This document shows positions 24,347-32,955 of a DNA stretch of 55,559 bases, in pieces (the first letter of the stretch is position 1; every line of letters begins with the position of its first letter). The notes below the pieces were generated by a model that was not told the DNA's origin, did not search any database, and worked only from the letters and a program-made list of their open reading frames with translations. The stretch comes from Saccharothrix sp. NRRL B-16348. Its GTDB lineage: Bacteria > Actinomycetota > Actinomycetes > Mycobacteriales > Pseudonocardiaceae. Position numbers and translations under genes: made by a program. The stretch spans positions 1 to 55,559 of the forward strand of contig NZ_LGED01000225.1 of the NCBI RefSeq assembly GCF_001280085.1, in the 5' to 3' direction.

Positions 24347-25128
24347 ACGGGCGGGTCGTGTTCCTGGTGTGGGTCAAGCTGATCCGCCAGGCGGTGGCGC
24401 ACGACCTGCAGTTCCGCTCGCAGGCCTGGCTTCACCTGTTGGCGAGCGTGGGAGAACTGGTCGTCGGCATCCTGCCGGTGCTGGTCCTGACCGGGTACGC
24501 GGATTACGACCCCGCGATCGCGCAGGCGTCCGCGCTCACCGTCGGCACCTTCGCCGTCACCACGGGCTTGATGGACTGCTTCGTCTCCCTCGGCCTGCGC
24601 CGGTTCGACCTCGCCCTCCGCCGGGGCGAACTCGACCTGGCGATCATCAGGCCGGTGCCGACGGTGTTCTACGCGGTGCTGAGGTGGATCGAGCCGACCG
24701 AACTCGGCAAGTGCCTGACCGGAATCGCGATCCTCGTCGTCGCCACCCGTGTGTACGACTTGGACGTCCAGCCGCAGGCGGTCGCGTCGATGCTCGTGTG
24801 GGCGTTCGTCGGAAGTGTCGCTTACTGCGCGTTCTGGGCCGACTTGGCCTTCCTCGCGTTCTGGGTCCAGTCCATCCAACCGATCAACGACCTGGCCGCC
24901 GCGTGGCGCGGTTCCGGCCAGTACCCGCGCCGGTTCTTCCCGCGCGCGTTCCAGGTGATCCTGGTCTCGTTCGCGCCGGCCGCGCTCAGCGGCTCGTACC
25001 CCGTCGAGCAACTGCTGGAGCCCACCGCGACCCTGGTCTTCGCGCCGATCGTGCTGATCGCGGCGTGTTCGCTGACCGCGTTCGTCTGGCGGCGCGGGCT
25101 CGTCCGGTACGACGGTGCGAGCACGTAG
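24343..25128 (+). CDS. ABC-2 family transporter permease, subunit 2
   Basis: A 261-residue membrane protein, starting at a GTG (24343) in a GTGA overlap with subunit 1. It has about six TM segments (LHLLASVGELVVGILPVLVL, ALTVGTFAVTTGLMDCFVSL, CLTGIAILVVATRVY, MLVWAFVGSVAYCAFWADL, FAPIVLIAACSLTAFVW) and the motif RRGELDLAIIRPVP typical of DUF990-like permeases (compare RSGRLDAWLVRPCS in subunit 1). The three genes at 22545-25128 form a complete coupled ABC exporter operon. No substrate clue lies next to it. Confidence 0.88.
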   Translation: MNGRVVFLVWVKLIRQAVAHDLQFRSQAWLHLLASVGELVVGILPVLVLTGYADYDPAIAQASALTVGTFAVTTGLMDCFVSLGLRRFDLALRRGELDLAIIRPVPTVFYAVLRWIEPTELGKCLTGIAILVVATRVYDLDVQPQAVASMLVWAFVGSVAYCAFWADLAFLAFWVQSIQPINDLAAAWRGSGQYPRRFFPRAFQVILVSFAPAALSGSYPVEQLLEPTATLVFAPIVLIAACSLTAFVWRRGLVRYDGAST

Positions 25129-25160
25129 CCGAAGTAGTTGAGGAATCAATTAACCGGGCG

Positions 25161-26198
25161 ATGCGTTCCACGGGCGTGAAGAAGATTGGATTCCTGTCCT
25201 TCGGGCACTGGTCCGACGGACCGCACTCGCGGACCACGTCGGCGTCGGACGCGCTGTTGCAGTCCGTCGACCTGGCCGTGGCCGCGGAGGAGCTCGGCGT
25301 CGACGGCGCCTACTTCCGGGTGCACCACTTCGCGCGGCAGCTGGCCTCGCCGTTCCCGTTGCTGGCCGCGATCGGCGCCAGGACCGAGCGGATCGAGATC
25401 GGCACCGGCGTGATCGACATGCGGTACGAGAACCCGATGTACATGGCCGAGGACGCCGGCGCCGCTGACCTCATCTCCGCGGGCAGGCTCCAGCTCGGCA
25501 TCTCCCGGGGATCGCCGGAGCAGGTGATCGACGGGTGGCGCTACTTCGGCTACCAGCCCGCCGAGGGCGACACGGAGGCCGACATGGCCCGCAAGCACGC
25601 CGAGGTGCTGCTGACCGTGCTGGAGGGCAAGGGTTTCGCCCAGCCGAACCCGCGGCCGATGTTCCCCAACCCGCCGGGGTTGCTGCGCGTCGAGCCGCAC
25701 TCGCCGGGGCTGCGCGAGCGCATCTGGTGGGGCGCGGGCTCCAACGGCACCGCGGTCTGGGCGGCGGAGCAGGGCATGAACCTGATGAGCTCGACGCTGA
25801 AGAACGACGAGGGCGGCGCGCCGTTCCACGTCCAGCAGGCCGAGCAGATCCGGGCGTTCCGCAAGGCGTGGTCGGAGGCCGGGTGGCCGCGCGAGCCGCG
25901 CGTCTCCGTCTCCCGCAGCATCTTCGCCCTCACGTCCGAGCTCGACCACGTCTACTTCGGCGACGACGGCGGCGGCACCGACAAGATCGGCTACATCGAC
26001 GCGAGCACCAGGGCGGTGTTCGGCCGCACCTACGCCGCCGAACCCGACGTCCTGGTCGAGCAGCTGGCCGGGGACGAGGCCATCGCCGAGGCCGACACGC
26101 TGCTGCTGACCGTGCCCAACCAGCTCGGCGTCGACTACAACGCGCACCTGCTCGACAACATCGTCACCCACGTCGCCCCCGCCCTCGGCTGGCGCTGA
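25161..26198 (+). CDS. LLM class flavin-dependent oxidoreductase (luciferase-like)
   Basis: A 345-residue monooxygenase of the bacterial luciferase-like family, a TIM barrel using FMNH2 or F420. Family landmarks: KKIGFLSFGHW, AAEELGVDGAYFRVHHFARQ, TERIEIGTGVIDMRYENPMY, DLISAGRLQLGISRGSPEQV and the barrel end TDKIGYIDASTRAVFGRTY. The start is uncertain. The ATG at 25161 has only a distant AGGA; the GTG at 25176 would give MKKIGFLSFGHW, a common start in this subgroup. It follows the ABC operon after 32 bases but has no clear functional link to it. Confidence 0.87.
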   Translation: MRSTGVKKIGFLSFGHWSDGPHSRTTSASDALLQSVDLAVAAEELGVDGAYFRVHHFARQLASPFPLLAAIGARTERIEIGTGVIDMRYENPMYMAEDAGAADLISAGRLQLGISRGSPEQVIDGWRYFGYQPAEGDTEADMARKHAEVLLTVLEGKGFAQPNPRPMFPNPPGLLRVEPHSPGLRERIWWGAGSNGTAVWAAEQGMNLMSSTLKNDEGGAPFHVQQAEQIRAFRKAWSEAGWPREPRVSVSRSIFALTSELDHVYFGDDGGGTDKIGYIDASTRAVFGRTYAAEPDVLVEQLAGDEAIAEADTLLLTVPNQLGVDYNAHLLDNIVTHVAPALGWR

Positions 26199-26237
26199 CC
26201 CGCGGAAATCCAATCGTCCGGACCAGGCGGCCGGCCG

Positions 26238-26243
26238 TAGGGT
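26238..26243 (+). promoter_or_regulatory. TAGGGT -10 box for the phosphotransferase gene
   Basis: TAGGGT at 26238-26243 lies in the 86-base gap after the LLM gene. It would place the transcription start near 26250, giving a leader of about 35 bases to the ATG at 26285. Confidence 0.4.
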
Positions 26244-26284
26244 GCGTGAACGGTGCGGCGTCTGAGGGAGACGGACGAGCGACG

Positions 26285-27124
26285 ATGAAGGAACTGTCAC
26301 GCGCGGTGGCCGCGAGCGTTGCCACGGCCACCGCGCTTGGTCTGGCGGTCGACGAGACGGTCGTCCTCCAGGACTCGAACAGGCTCACGCTGCGCCTGCT
26401 GCCGTGTGACGTCCTGGCCCAGGTGGCGCCGGCGGAGCGTCAGGTCGCCCGGTTCGAACTCGACATCGCCCAACGGCTCGCCCGGTCGGAGAGTCCCGTG
26501 GCGGCTCTTGAGCCTCGGGTGGAGCCACGCGTCTACGAGCGTGATGGCTTCGTGGTCACGTTGTGGACCTACTACGAACCCGTTGCACAGCAACGGATTT
26601 CGCCGGCCGACTACGCCGACGCGCTCACGCGGCTGCACGCCGGGATGCGTGAGGTCGATGTCCCCACGCCGCACTTCACGGACCGGATCGAGCAGGCCCG
26701 ACAACTCCTGGCCCACCGCGACCTCACGCCGGCGCTCGCCGACGCCGACCGGGCGCTGCTCAGCGACACGTTGCGGGACCTGAGGCGGACGATCGGCGAA
26801 CGCGGCGCCGCCGAGCAGTTGCTGCACGGTGAACCGCACCCGGGCAACGTGCTCGCCACGAAGGACGGCCCGCGGTTCATCGACCTCGAGACGTGCTGCC
26901 GCGGTCCGGTCGAGTTCGACCTCGCCCACGCGCCGGAGGACGTCGGCGAGCACTACCCGGGCGTCGATCGGGACTTGCTGCGCGAGTGCCGGATCGTCGT
27001 GCTGGCGTTGATCACCACGTGGCGCTGGGACCGGGACGACCAACTCCCGGACGGCCACCGACTCGCCGCCGACTGGCTCGCCCGACTCCGCACCGACCTC
27101 GACCGCTTGGACCTTCGCCGCTGA
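26285..27124 (+). CDS. Aminoglycoside-phosphotransferase-fold (APH) family protein
   Basis: A 279-residue kinase-like protein with an ATG at 26285. It has the APH fold. The N-lobe has SNRLTLRLLPCDVLAQV and the C-lobe has the Brenner motif LLHGEPHPGNVL (His181) and the metal-binding Asp200 in RFIDLETCCRGPVEFDLAHA. Family members phosphorylate antibiotics, choline, homoserine or sugars. This subgroup of actinomycete proteins has no assigned substrate. Resistance is possible but not supported by context. It is convergent with the small gene at 27130 (5 bases between stops). Confidence 0.82.
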   Translation: MKELSRAVAASVATATALGLAVDETVVLQDSNRLTLRLLPCDVLAQVAPAERQVARFELDIAQRLARSESPVAALEPRVEPRVYERDGFVVTLWTYYEPVAQQRISPADYADALTRLHAGMREVDVPTPHFTDRIEQARQLLAHRDLTPALADADRALLSDTLRDLRRTIGERGAAEQLLHGEPHPGNVLATKDGPRFIDLETCCRGPVEFDLAHAPEDVGEHYPGVDRDLLRECRIVVLALITTWRWDRDDQLPDGHRLAADWLARLRTDLDRLDLRR

Positions 27125-27129
27125 CCGCT

Positions 27130-27516
27130 TCACAGTTCGTACGGGTAGAGCCGCACTTCCGGGACTCTCAACTCGACGTGCGCACCCTCGACGACTTCGG
27201 TGAGCAGGCCCGTTCCGTCAAGCAGGACGACGTCGTCACCAACGCGAAAGTCGATGACGCCGTCGTCTTCGACCCTCTCGACCCGCCCGACGATGACCAC
27301 CACGTCGCCATCCTGCGCCACCGGAACCCAAGGCGGACCAACGGCCGGACGAACCGACAGGACCGCCTCTTCCGACACTTCCACCTCGACGTGCAGCGCC
27401 CGCCCGACCGGAACCTCGCCCGACCCGACCCAGCACCCCGTCACGAGCTCGGCACCGGACCGGAACCGGACCCACCCGCGGGTGGCGTCGAGGACTTCCT
27501 CGATTCGAATCTCCAC
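27130..27516 (-). CDS. Hypothetical 128-residue beta-rich protein
   Basis: The GTG at 27516 is preceded on the minus strand by GGGGAG at a 5-base spacing; longer frames upstream belong to other reading frames. The protein is almost all beta-strand (ATRGWVRFRSGAELVTGCWV; GRALHVEVEVSEEAVLSVRP; GDVVVIVGRVERVEDDGVID) with no Cys pair, TM segment or signal peptide. It resembles small OB- or SH3-like folds only in a general way; I do not recognise a family. It is transcribed just downstream of the DUF4328 gene (26-base gap), probably in the same unit. Confidence 0.6.
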   Translation of the reverse strand: MEIRIEEVLDATRGWVRFRSGAELVTGCWVGSGEVPVGRALHVEVEVSEEAVLSVRPAVGPPWVPVAQDGDVVVIVGRVERVEDDGVIDFRVGDDVVLLDGTGLLTEVVEGAHVELRVPEVRLYPYEL

Positions 27517-27542
27517 AACGACTCCCCCGACGGAAACCGCAC

Positions 27543-28277
27543 CTACTCCGGGCGCTGCCAGCGCGGGTCGTCGGCGGGCGGTGCGATCGGTCGAGCGGCA
27601 CGCGGCAGGTCGACCGGGGCCGGGCCGGTGGACGGCGGCGAGAGGATCTCCGGCGGCGCGAAGAAGCCCGGCTCGGACTGCCACGCGGTGATCCGCCGCA
27701 CGACGTTCACGGCCGACGCCGCGGCGCCCACCGAGAGCGCGGCCACCACGACGAGCATCACCCCGCCGGTGGCGAGGTCGTCCGCCGACTCGCCGCGGGC
27801 CAGCATCCGGTCCGTGATCCGGTCGATCACCTGGTAGGCGATGAACAAGCCCCACCACCAGTCGACCTCGCCGTGGCCGCGACCGGACTCGTGCCGGGGC
27901 CGGCTGACCTGCCAGACGTCCACCACCACCCGGCGCGGGATCCAGAAGCTGACGATCGGCAGCCAGCCCCAGATCGCCCAGCGCCTGGTGTGCTGGTGGG
28001 CGTCCGGCGCGATCAGGTCGGCGTTGGCGCGGATCCTCCACTGCCACACCACGAACACCACGCCCGCGGCGATGTAGACGACGGCGCTGCCCAGGTCGAG
28101 CAGGTCGGTCACGGCGAGCGTGCGGTCGAACTCGGCCTCCCCGACCCGGCCGTCGAGGTAGCCCTCCAGCACGCCGTGCACGCGCCACACCCACCCGGCC
28201 ATGATCAGGTCGGACAAGGCGGTCAACGCGACCAGCACGGAGAACGCGACCCCAAGGCCGCGCACGGATCGGAACAC
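27543..28277 (-). CDS. DUF4328 domain membrane protein
   Basis: A 244-residue membrane protein. The GTG at 28277 has GGAGA 5 bases upstream. DUF4328 landmarks are FVVWQWRIRANADLIAPDA, the WGWLPIVSFWIPRRVVVDVW block, and later TM segments (GGVMLVVVAALSVGAAASAV). About four to five TM helices are present. A Pro-rich cytoplasmic tail (PPSTGPAPVDLP) ends it. No function is known for this common actinobacterial family. It lies downstream of the DUF308-like gene on the same strand. Confidence 0.8.
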   Translation of the reverse strand: MFRSVRGLGVAFSVLVALTALSDLIMAGWVWRVHGVLEGYLDGRVGEAEFDRTLAVTDLLDLGSAVVYIAAGVVFVVWQWRIRANADLIAPDAHQHTRRWAIWGWLPIVSFWIPRRVVVDVWQVSRPRHESGRGHGEVDWWWGLFIAYQVIDRITDRMLARGESADDLATGGVMLVVVAALSVGAAASAVNVVRRITAWQSEPGFFAPPEILSPPSTGPAPVDLPRAARPIAPPADDPRWQRPE

Positions 28278-28354
28278 GGAATCTCCACTCGCGAGGTCCC
28301 CCGACCCGAGCGCAGCCTACGGGACGTGCCGCGGCACCCGAACCTCATTTCGCC

Positions 28355-28936
28355 TTACCGCGCCTTGGCCGCGCGGAGGTGCAAGCGGATCGCCGAGATC
28401 AGGAAGAAGACACCGCCCACGGCCGCGTACCCGGCGACGTTGGTGAGCGACGCACTCGCGCCGCCGGCCTGCAGGACGAAGCTCGCGCCCGCGACGGCGG
28501 ACAGCCCACCGCTGAGGATCATCGCCCACTGGCCGCCGAGCCGGTGGCGCAGGACGGCGACGATCAACTGCACGATGCCCGCCGTGATCGCCCAGGCGCC
28601 CCACACCCGCAGCACGTCCGGGATGCCGGACGTGGCGGCGACGGCCACCCCGGCGGCGGTGAGCAGGCTCAGCGCCATGTTCACGTACAGCGGCGCTCGC
28701 GACCGGGTGGCGCCCGAGGAGCGGAGGTCGACCAGGGCGGCGGCGACGTCGAACAGCGGGTAGACCACCAGCAGCGCGACGCTGACCGGGGTGAGCGTCG
28801 AAGCGGTGAGGGCGAGCAGGCCCGTCCACACGATGGCGAAGCCGAATCGGACGTAGTACAGGTTCCGCAGTCCCTTGGCGCCGCTGGAGGTCTCGACTGC
28901 GGCGACGGGGTTGCCGGCTTCGGTGGAGCTGGACAT
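28355..28936 (-). CDS. Six-TM hypothetical membrane protein (DUF308-like)
   Basis: A 193-residue protein. The ATG at 28936 has AGAGGA 6 bases upstream. The sequence is about six hydrophobic helices after a short cytoplasmic N-terminus: RFGFAIVWTGLLALTA, PVSVALLVVYPLFDVAAALV, MALSLLTAAGVAVAATSG, AWAITAGIVQLIVAVL, ILSGGLSAVAGASFVL and VAGYAAVGGVFFLISAI. The layout resembles DUF308/HdeD-like proteins but the match is loose. It is divergent from a TetR gene, and two matching operator-like sites lie between them, so the TetR protein most likely represses this gene. Confidence 0.65.
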   Translation of the reverse strand: MSSSTEAGNPVAAVETSSGAKGLRNLYYVRFGFAIVWTGLLALTASTLTPVSVALLVVYPLFDVAAALVDLRSSGATRSRAPLYVNMALSLLTAAGVAVAATSGIPDVLRVWGAWAITAGIVQLIVAVLRHRLGGQWAMILSGGLSAVAGASFVLQAGGASASLTNVAGYAAVGGVFFLISAIRLHLRAAKAR

Positions 28937-28961
28937 CGGCGTTCCTCTTTCGACCTGAAGT

Positions 28962-29031
28962 AGATAGAACGATCGGTACACCTGAGCCTGCCCGCACGGC
29001 GCCGCAGCTGTCAAGACCGACCGTTCTATCT
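28962..29031. promoter_or_regulatory. Paired inverted TetR operators between divergent genes
   Basis: AGATAGAACGATCGGT (28962-28977) and ACCGACCGTTCTATCT (29016-29031) are reverse complements with a single mismatch, 38 bases apart. Each contains a near-palindromic core around CGATCG/CGACCG. One copy lies close to each divergent start (28936 and 29068). TAGCCT (29034-29039) next to the right copy could be the -10 box of the TetR gene, which the operator would block. Confidence 0.7.
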
Positions 29032-29067
29032 GCTAGCCTGGGCCGGGCTCTCGAAGGGAACGGGTGC

Positions 29068-29631
29068 ATGTCGGAAGCGCGAACGCGACTGCTCAACACG
29101 GCCGGCGCGCTGTTCTACGCCGAAGGGCTCCACTCGGTGGGCATCGACCGCATCATCGCCACCGCGGGCGTGACGCGAGCCACCCTGTACCGGCACTTCC
29201 CGGGCAAGGACGACCTGGTCGTCGCCTACCTCACCCAAGCCGACGAGGCGATCCGGGCGCGGGTGGACGCCGCGCGCGCCCAGGGCGCGTCCCCCGACGA
29301 CGTCGTGCGGACCGTCGGCCGGTCCATCGCCGACGACCTCCAACGTCCCGGCTTCCGGGGCTGCGCGTTCCTCAACGCCGCCGCCGAGTACCCCGACCCG
29401 ACCCACCCGGTCCACCAGGCGGTCCTCAGGCACCGGCAGTGGTTCCTGGCCACGGTCACCGAACTCCTCGCCGCCACCGGGGAAACCGACCCGGAACCCG
29501 CCGCGCGCCACTTCGTCATGCTGCGGGACGGTGCGATGGCCGCCGGCTGCCTGACCGATCCGAAGCCCATCGGCGAGACGTTCCTCCACGGGATCGAGGA
29601 ACTCCTCAAGCGTCGCGACCACGGCCGGTAG
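29068..29631 (+). CDS. TetR/AcrR family transcriptional regulator
   Basis: A 187-residue repressor with an ATG at 29068 preceded by AAGGGAA. The N-terminal HTH is clear (LLNTAGALFYAEGLHSVGID, RIIATAGVTRATLYRHFPGK). The ligand domain contains FRGCAFLNAAAEYPDPTHPV and ends LLKRRDHGR. The C-terminal type is that of TetR_C regulators which often control one divergent membrane or oxidoreductase gene. Here the divergent partner is the six-TM protein, and matched operators occupy the gap. The inducer is unknown. Confidence 0.9.
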   Translation: MSEARTRLLNTAGALFYAEGLHSVGIDRIIATAGVTRATLYRHFPGKDDLVVAYLTQADEAIRARVDAARAQGASPDDVVRTVGRSIADDLQRPGFRGCAFLNAAAEYPDPTHPVHQAVLRHRQWFLATVTELLAATGETDPEPAARHFVMLRDGAMAAGCLTDPKPIGETFLHGIEELLKRRDHGR

Positions 29632-29702
29632 CCCGACTTCCGGCGGCGGGGCTTGACGTTCGTCGGACCGTCGCGCCCCAAAACGGGTGGCGCGGGTGCG
29701 CG

Positions 29703-32607
29703 ATGATGATGCCGATGTCCATCCAACTGGCGTTTGGCGTGACGGCCGGATCCGGATTGCGCTGCTGGCTGCCCACGTCCGGCGGCAGAGCCGTGCCCGA
29801 ACCCGCCGACGAGCGGGCCGGCGTGCACGCCCCCGGTGCCCCCGTTGCCGTAGGCCCGGCCGACGCGGACCCCGAGGTGGTGCGGGAAGCGATCAGGCAG
29901 CTCACCCTGCTGGTGTGCGACGGCACCGAGGTGGCCGCGGCGGCGGGCGTCGACCTCGGCGGCGGCTTCACCTCGGCGCGGTTGGCCGGCGCCCGCGGTG
30001 ACCGGCGCGACGCGGTGCTCGCCGCGGTGCGGGTCCTCGGCGTCGACGGCGCGCACCGGCTGGGCGACCGGACCGTCGGCCTGGTGGCGATGTTCGGGCC
30101 GTCGGCGACCAAACGGGTCGGCACGGCCGCGCAGGCCGCGGTCGCCGAGCAGCGCTGGGCGGCGCTGCACCTGGCCTCGGCGGCGTCGGACCTCCTCGGG
30201 CCGGAGCAGCTGGAACGGGTGCTCGAACTGCGCGCCCCGGACGGGGTCGACCCGTTCCCGCGCGGTGCGGCGTCCACGCTCGCCGATCACCTGTCCCGTG
30301 CGCTGGCCGGGTATCCACGACCGCGCCGGCTGAAGCTGGTCATCAGCCTGTGGGACCACGTGTGCGACCTGCTGGCCGAGCGGCAGCGCGTGGCGCACCG
30401 GGCCGCGACGCAGACCCGTGCCGAGCGGATCGACAAGCTCCGCGAACGCCACCGCGCCCACTTCGACGAGCCGATCGTGCGGCAGCTGACCTGGGCGGTC
30501 GGCGACGGTCCGACGACGGCCGCCGCGGCCCGCTGGCGGCCTCCCCGGTGGTGGACCGCGCGGGAGCTGGGCGGCTTGCTGCACGACGCCATCGCGGCGA
30601 CCGCGCTGCTGCGGTTCGCCAAGACCATGTCCGACGAAGGTCTCGCGGTGGCCGCAGAGAAGCACCGCGACGAGTTGGTCGCGGCCGACGCCTGCCTCAC
30701 CGAGGAGGAGCGGTCCGACGCGGCGCGGCGTCACGAGGGCGCCTACAGCCACCCCGCGCGGCCGGGGTGCTACGTCCACCACCTGGTCCAGGTGCTGGGT
30801 CCGGATCGGACGATCACCGCGAAGACCGAGACCTACGTGCAGACCCGCGTCGCCATGGCCCGCAACTACGGCGTCGTCGTCTTCGACACCGTGGCCGAAC
30901 AGCTCGCCGAGCTGGACGACCACCCCCTGCACAACTGCTGGGACACGTGCAAGCCGTGGCAGGCCGCCCAGTTGCGCCACTGGCGTGCCGTGGTGGGGTT
31001 CTCGCGGGCGCCGGAGGGCTGGCAGCAGCCGCCGGTGACCGACGCGCACGCCGACGGCCCGACGCAGGCGCTGGCGCAGCGGATCGCCGCCGCGGGCCCG
31101 GTCGATCCGGTCTCGGTGGAAGCACCGCACGACCTGCTCTGGTTCGCCGACCTCGCCGACGCGCTGGCCCCCTTCTACGGCAGCGAACCCGCTTCGGTGC
31201 GGCACGAGCGGCCCGCACCGGAGCTGGACTACGACGCGCCGGCACCGCGGCCCTCTCCTGACCGGCCACGGGCCGACTCCGTGCCGCTGGCCGCGGCCGG
31301 CGTCGCGCAGCTGGTCATGTTCGGCGCGACACCGCCGCCTCGCTGCGGCAGCTGGGCGGAGCTGGCCGCCGGCGTCGGCGCGGACGCGGTGATCGCCGAG
31401 GCCAGCGTCGGCGTCTTCCCGATCCCGCCCGAGGTGTCCGCTGTGGACGGAAGGGTGGTGCCGGGCGCCGACCTGGTCGTGGAACTGGGCCGTGAGCCGA
31501 GGCAGCTGGCCGAGTGGTCCACCTACATGGGCAACTGCATCGGCGAGTCGTGGTACGCCGACCAGGCGCGCAAGGGCCACTGCGTGCTGATGGCGTTGCG
31601 CGACCCGCTCGGGGGCCGCATCGTCGCCAACCTCGACATCCGACGGCACACCGGTGGCTGGCACGTCCACGAATTGCGCGCGCGGTTCAACGACAACCTC
31701 GCCCCGGCGCTGGAGGAGCACGTCAAGCGGTGGGTGGACGGCCTGCCGGCGCCCGCGCCCGAGCCGCTGCCGCCCGTGCTGCCGGTGCCGCCGGTGCGGG
31801 GCGGGTCAGCGCGCCGTGCCGCGGGGGCACGGCTGCCCGCCGAACTCATCGGCGCCTTGGCCGCGGCTGTGGAACAGGAACTGGCCACGCCGACGGTCGC
31901 AGCCGCGCGACGCGCTTATGCCACGCTGGCGCTGGGTCTCGGACGACCCGACCGGGCCGCGGACGTCGACCCGGACGCGGCGGTGATCGCGGTGAAGCGC
32001 GTCGGTCCGGTCGAGCACGTCGAACTGCTGCGCGCCGCTCTCGACACCGGACTCGACGCGGCGGTCCTGTGGGAGGCGACCGGCGTCCGACCGCTCGCCG
32101 CCGCGGTGGCCAGGGGTCGATCCGGGACTGCGCGAGCACGACCGCCTCGGGGCGCTCTCCGACGGCGCACCACTGCCGCGAACGCTGCGCGCGCTCGTGC
32201 GCCGCCCGGAGATCGCGCCCGCCCACGCACTGGACGTGGTGGCGCGGGCAATCCGCCTGGCCATGGGTGAACTGGTCGGCGACGACGCGCTGGCCCGGTC
32301 GGTGGCGCGCCGGCCTTCGACCGAGCTGGTGTGCGCGCTGGCGATCGCCGCCACCTGCGCGCCACCGTCCACAACGGACAGAGCGGTGCAGGTGGTGGCG
32401 GCGAAGAAGACCACGGTTCCCGGGTTTCCCGCCAGTGACCTGTCCGACGAGCACGGGCCGTGGCAGCACGCCCTGGCCGCGGCGGTCGACCTCGGCGCGC
32501 CCGTGGAGCTGTTCTGGCCGCGTGTCGCCGAACACGGCCTGCTCGTCCCGGCGGCGCTGCTGGGGAAGGGCGGCTGGCCTGCCCTCTGGCGCCGTGCGCA
32601 CCGCTAG
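29703..32607 (+). CDS. PcfJ-like domain protein, frameshifted near its 3' end
   Basis: The ATG cluster at 29703-29717 starts a frame running to a stop at 32270. Coding character continues to about 32115 in that frame, then moves to the +1 frame: VDPGLREHDRLGALSDGAPL and on to LLGKGGWPALWRRAHR, stop 32605-32607. A lost G in the GGGG run at 32113-32116 explains it, either a real mutation or a homopolymer error. If intact, the product is about 968 residues. Residues about 600-660 resemble the PcfJ motif: WSTYMGNCIGESWYADQARK (Cys612) followed by GWHVHELRARFNDN. The N-terminal half is helical and unrecognised (RRLKLVISLWDHVCDLLAER). PcfJ-like proteins occur on plasmids and phages with unknown activity; the assignment is tentative. 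Confidence 0.6.
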
Positions 32608-32615
32608 GCTGCGTC

Positions 32616-32770
32616 GTGTTCGACTCGCCCGACTTCGATCTCGCCCCGTACGCGGAGTTCGAGGCGTCCTTCGCCCACGCTCCCGAAGCCGAGCACGTTC
32701 AGCTGCCCTGGGTGTCGGACCTGCACCTGGTGCTCTACGTGGCCATGCGGACGCGCTCCGGCGGGAAACC
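32616..32770 (+). pseudogene. N-terminal gene remnant or small ORF of about 50 codons
   Basis: A GTG at 32616, five bases after a TAGGCT hexamer, opens a frame with normal codon bias: FDSPDFDLAPYAEFEASF, then EAEHVQLPWVSDLHLVLYVA. At about 32765 the frame becomes Arg/Ser-rich chance sequence with no conserved end. This looks like the first 50 codons of a gene whose remainder was lost. No family is recognised. The rest of the 348-base stretch up to 32955 holds no other gene; it must contain the promoter of the BMP gene. Confidence 0.35.
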
Positions 32771-32955
32771 CAGGCGCGAACGGCGACGTTGCCGCACCGG
32801 CAGTCGTGACACGTCCGTCACACCGCGAGACCCGTTCCCAGCAGATGAACGCGGGATCCGAACGGTCACGGCGACGAGGTACGGTCCCTCGCGCAAGCCC
32901 CGAATACGCCCATCGGGGGAGGGTCTGCTCGCTGAGCAGGGAGGGGAGACGAGCC

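Noticed and set aside
29064..29702. Reading the PcfJ-like gene from a start inside the TetR gene
   Set aside because: Sequence before 29703 in that frame is the out-of-frame shadow of the TetR gene; family-like sequence begins only after the ATG cluster at 29703.
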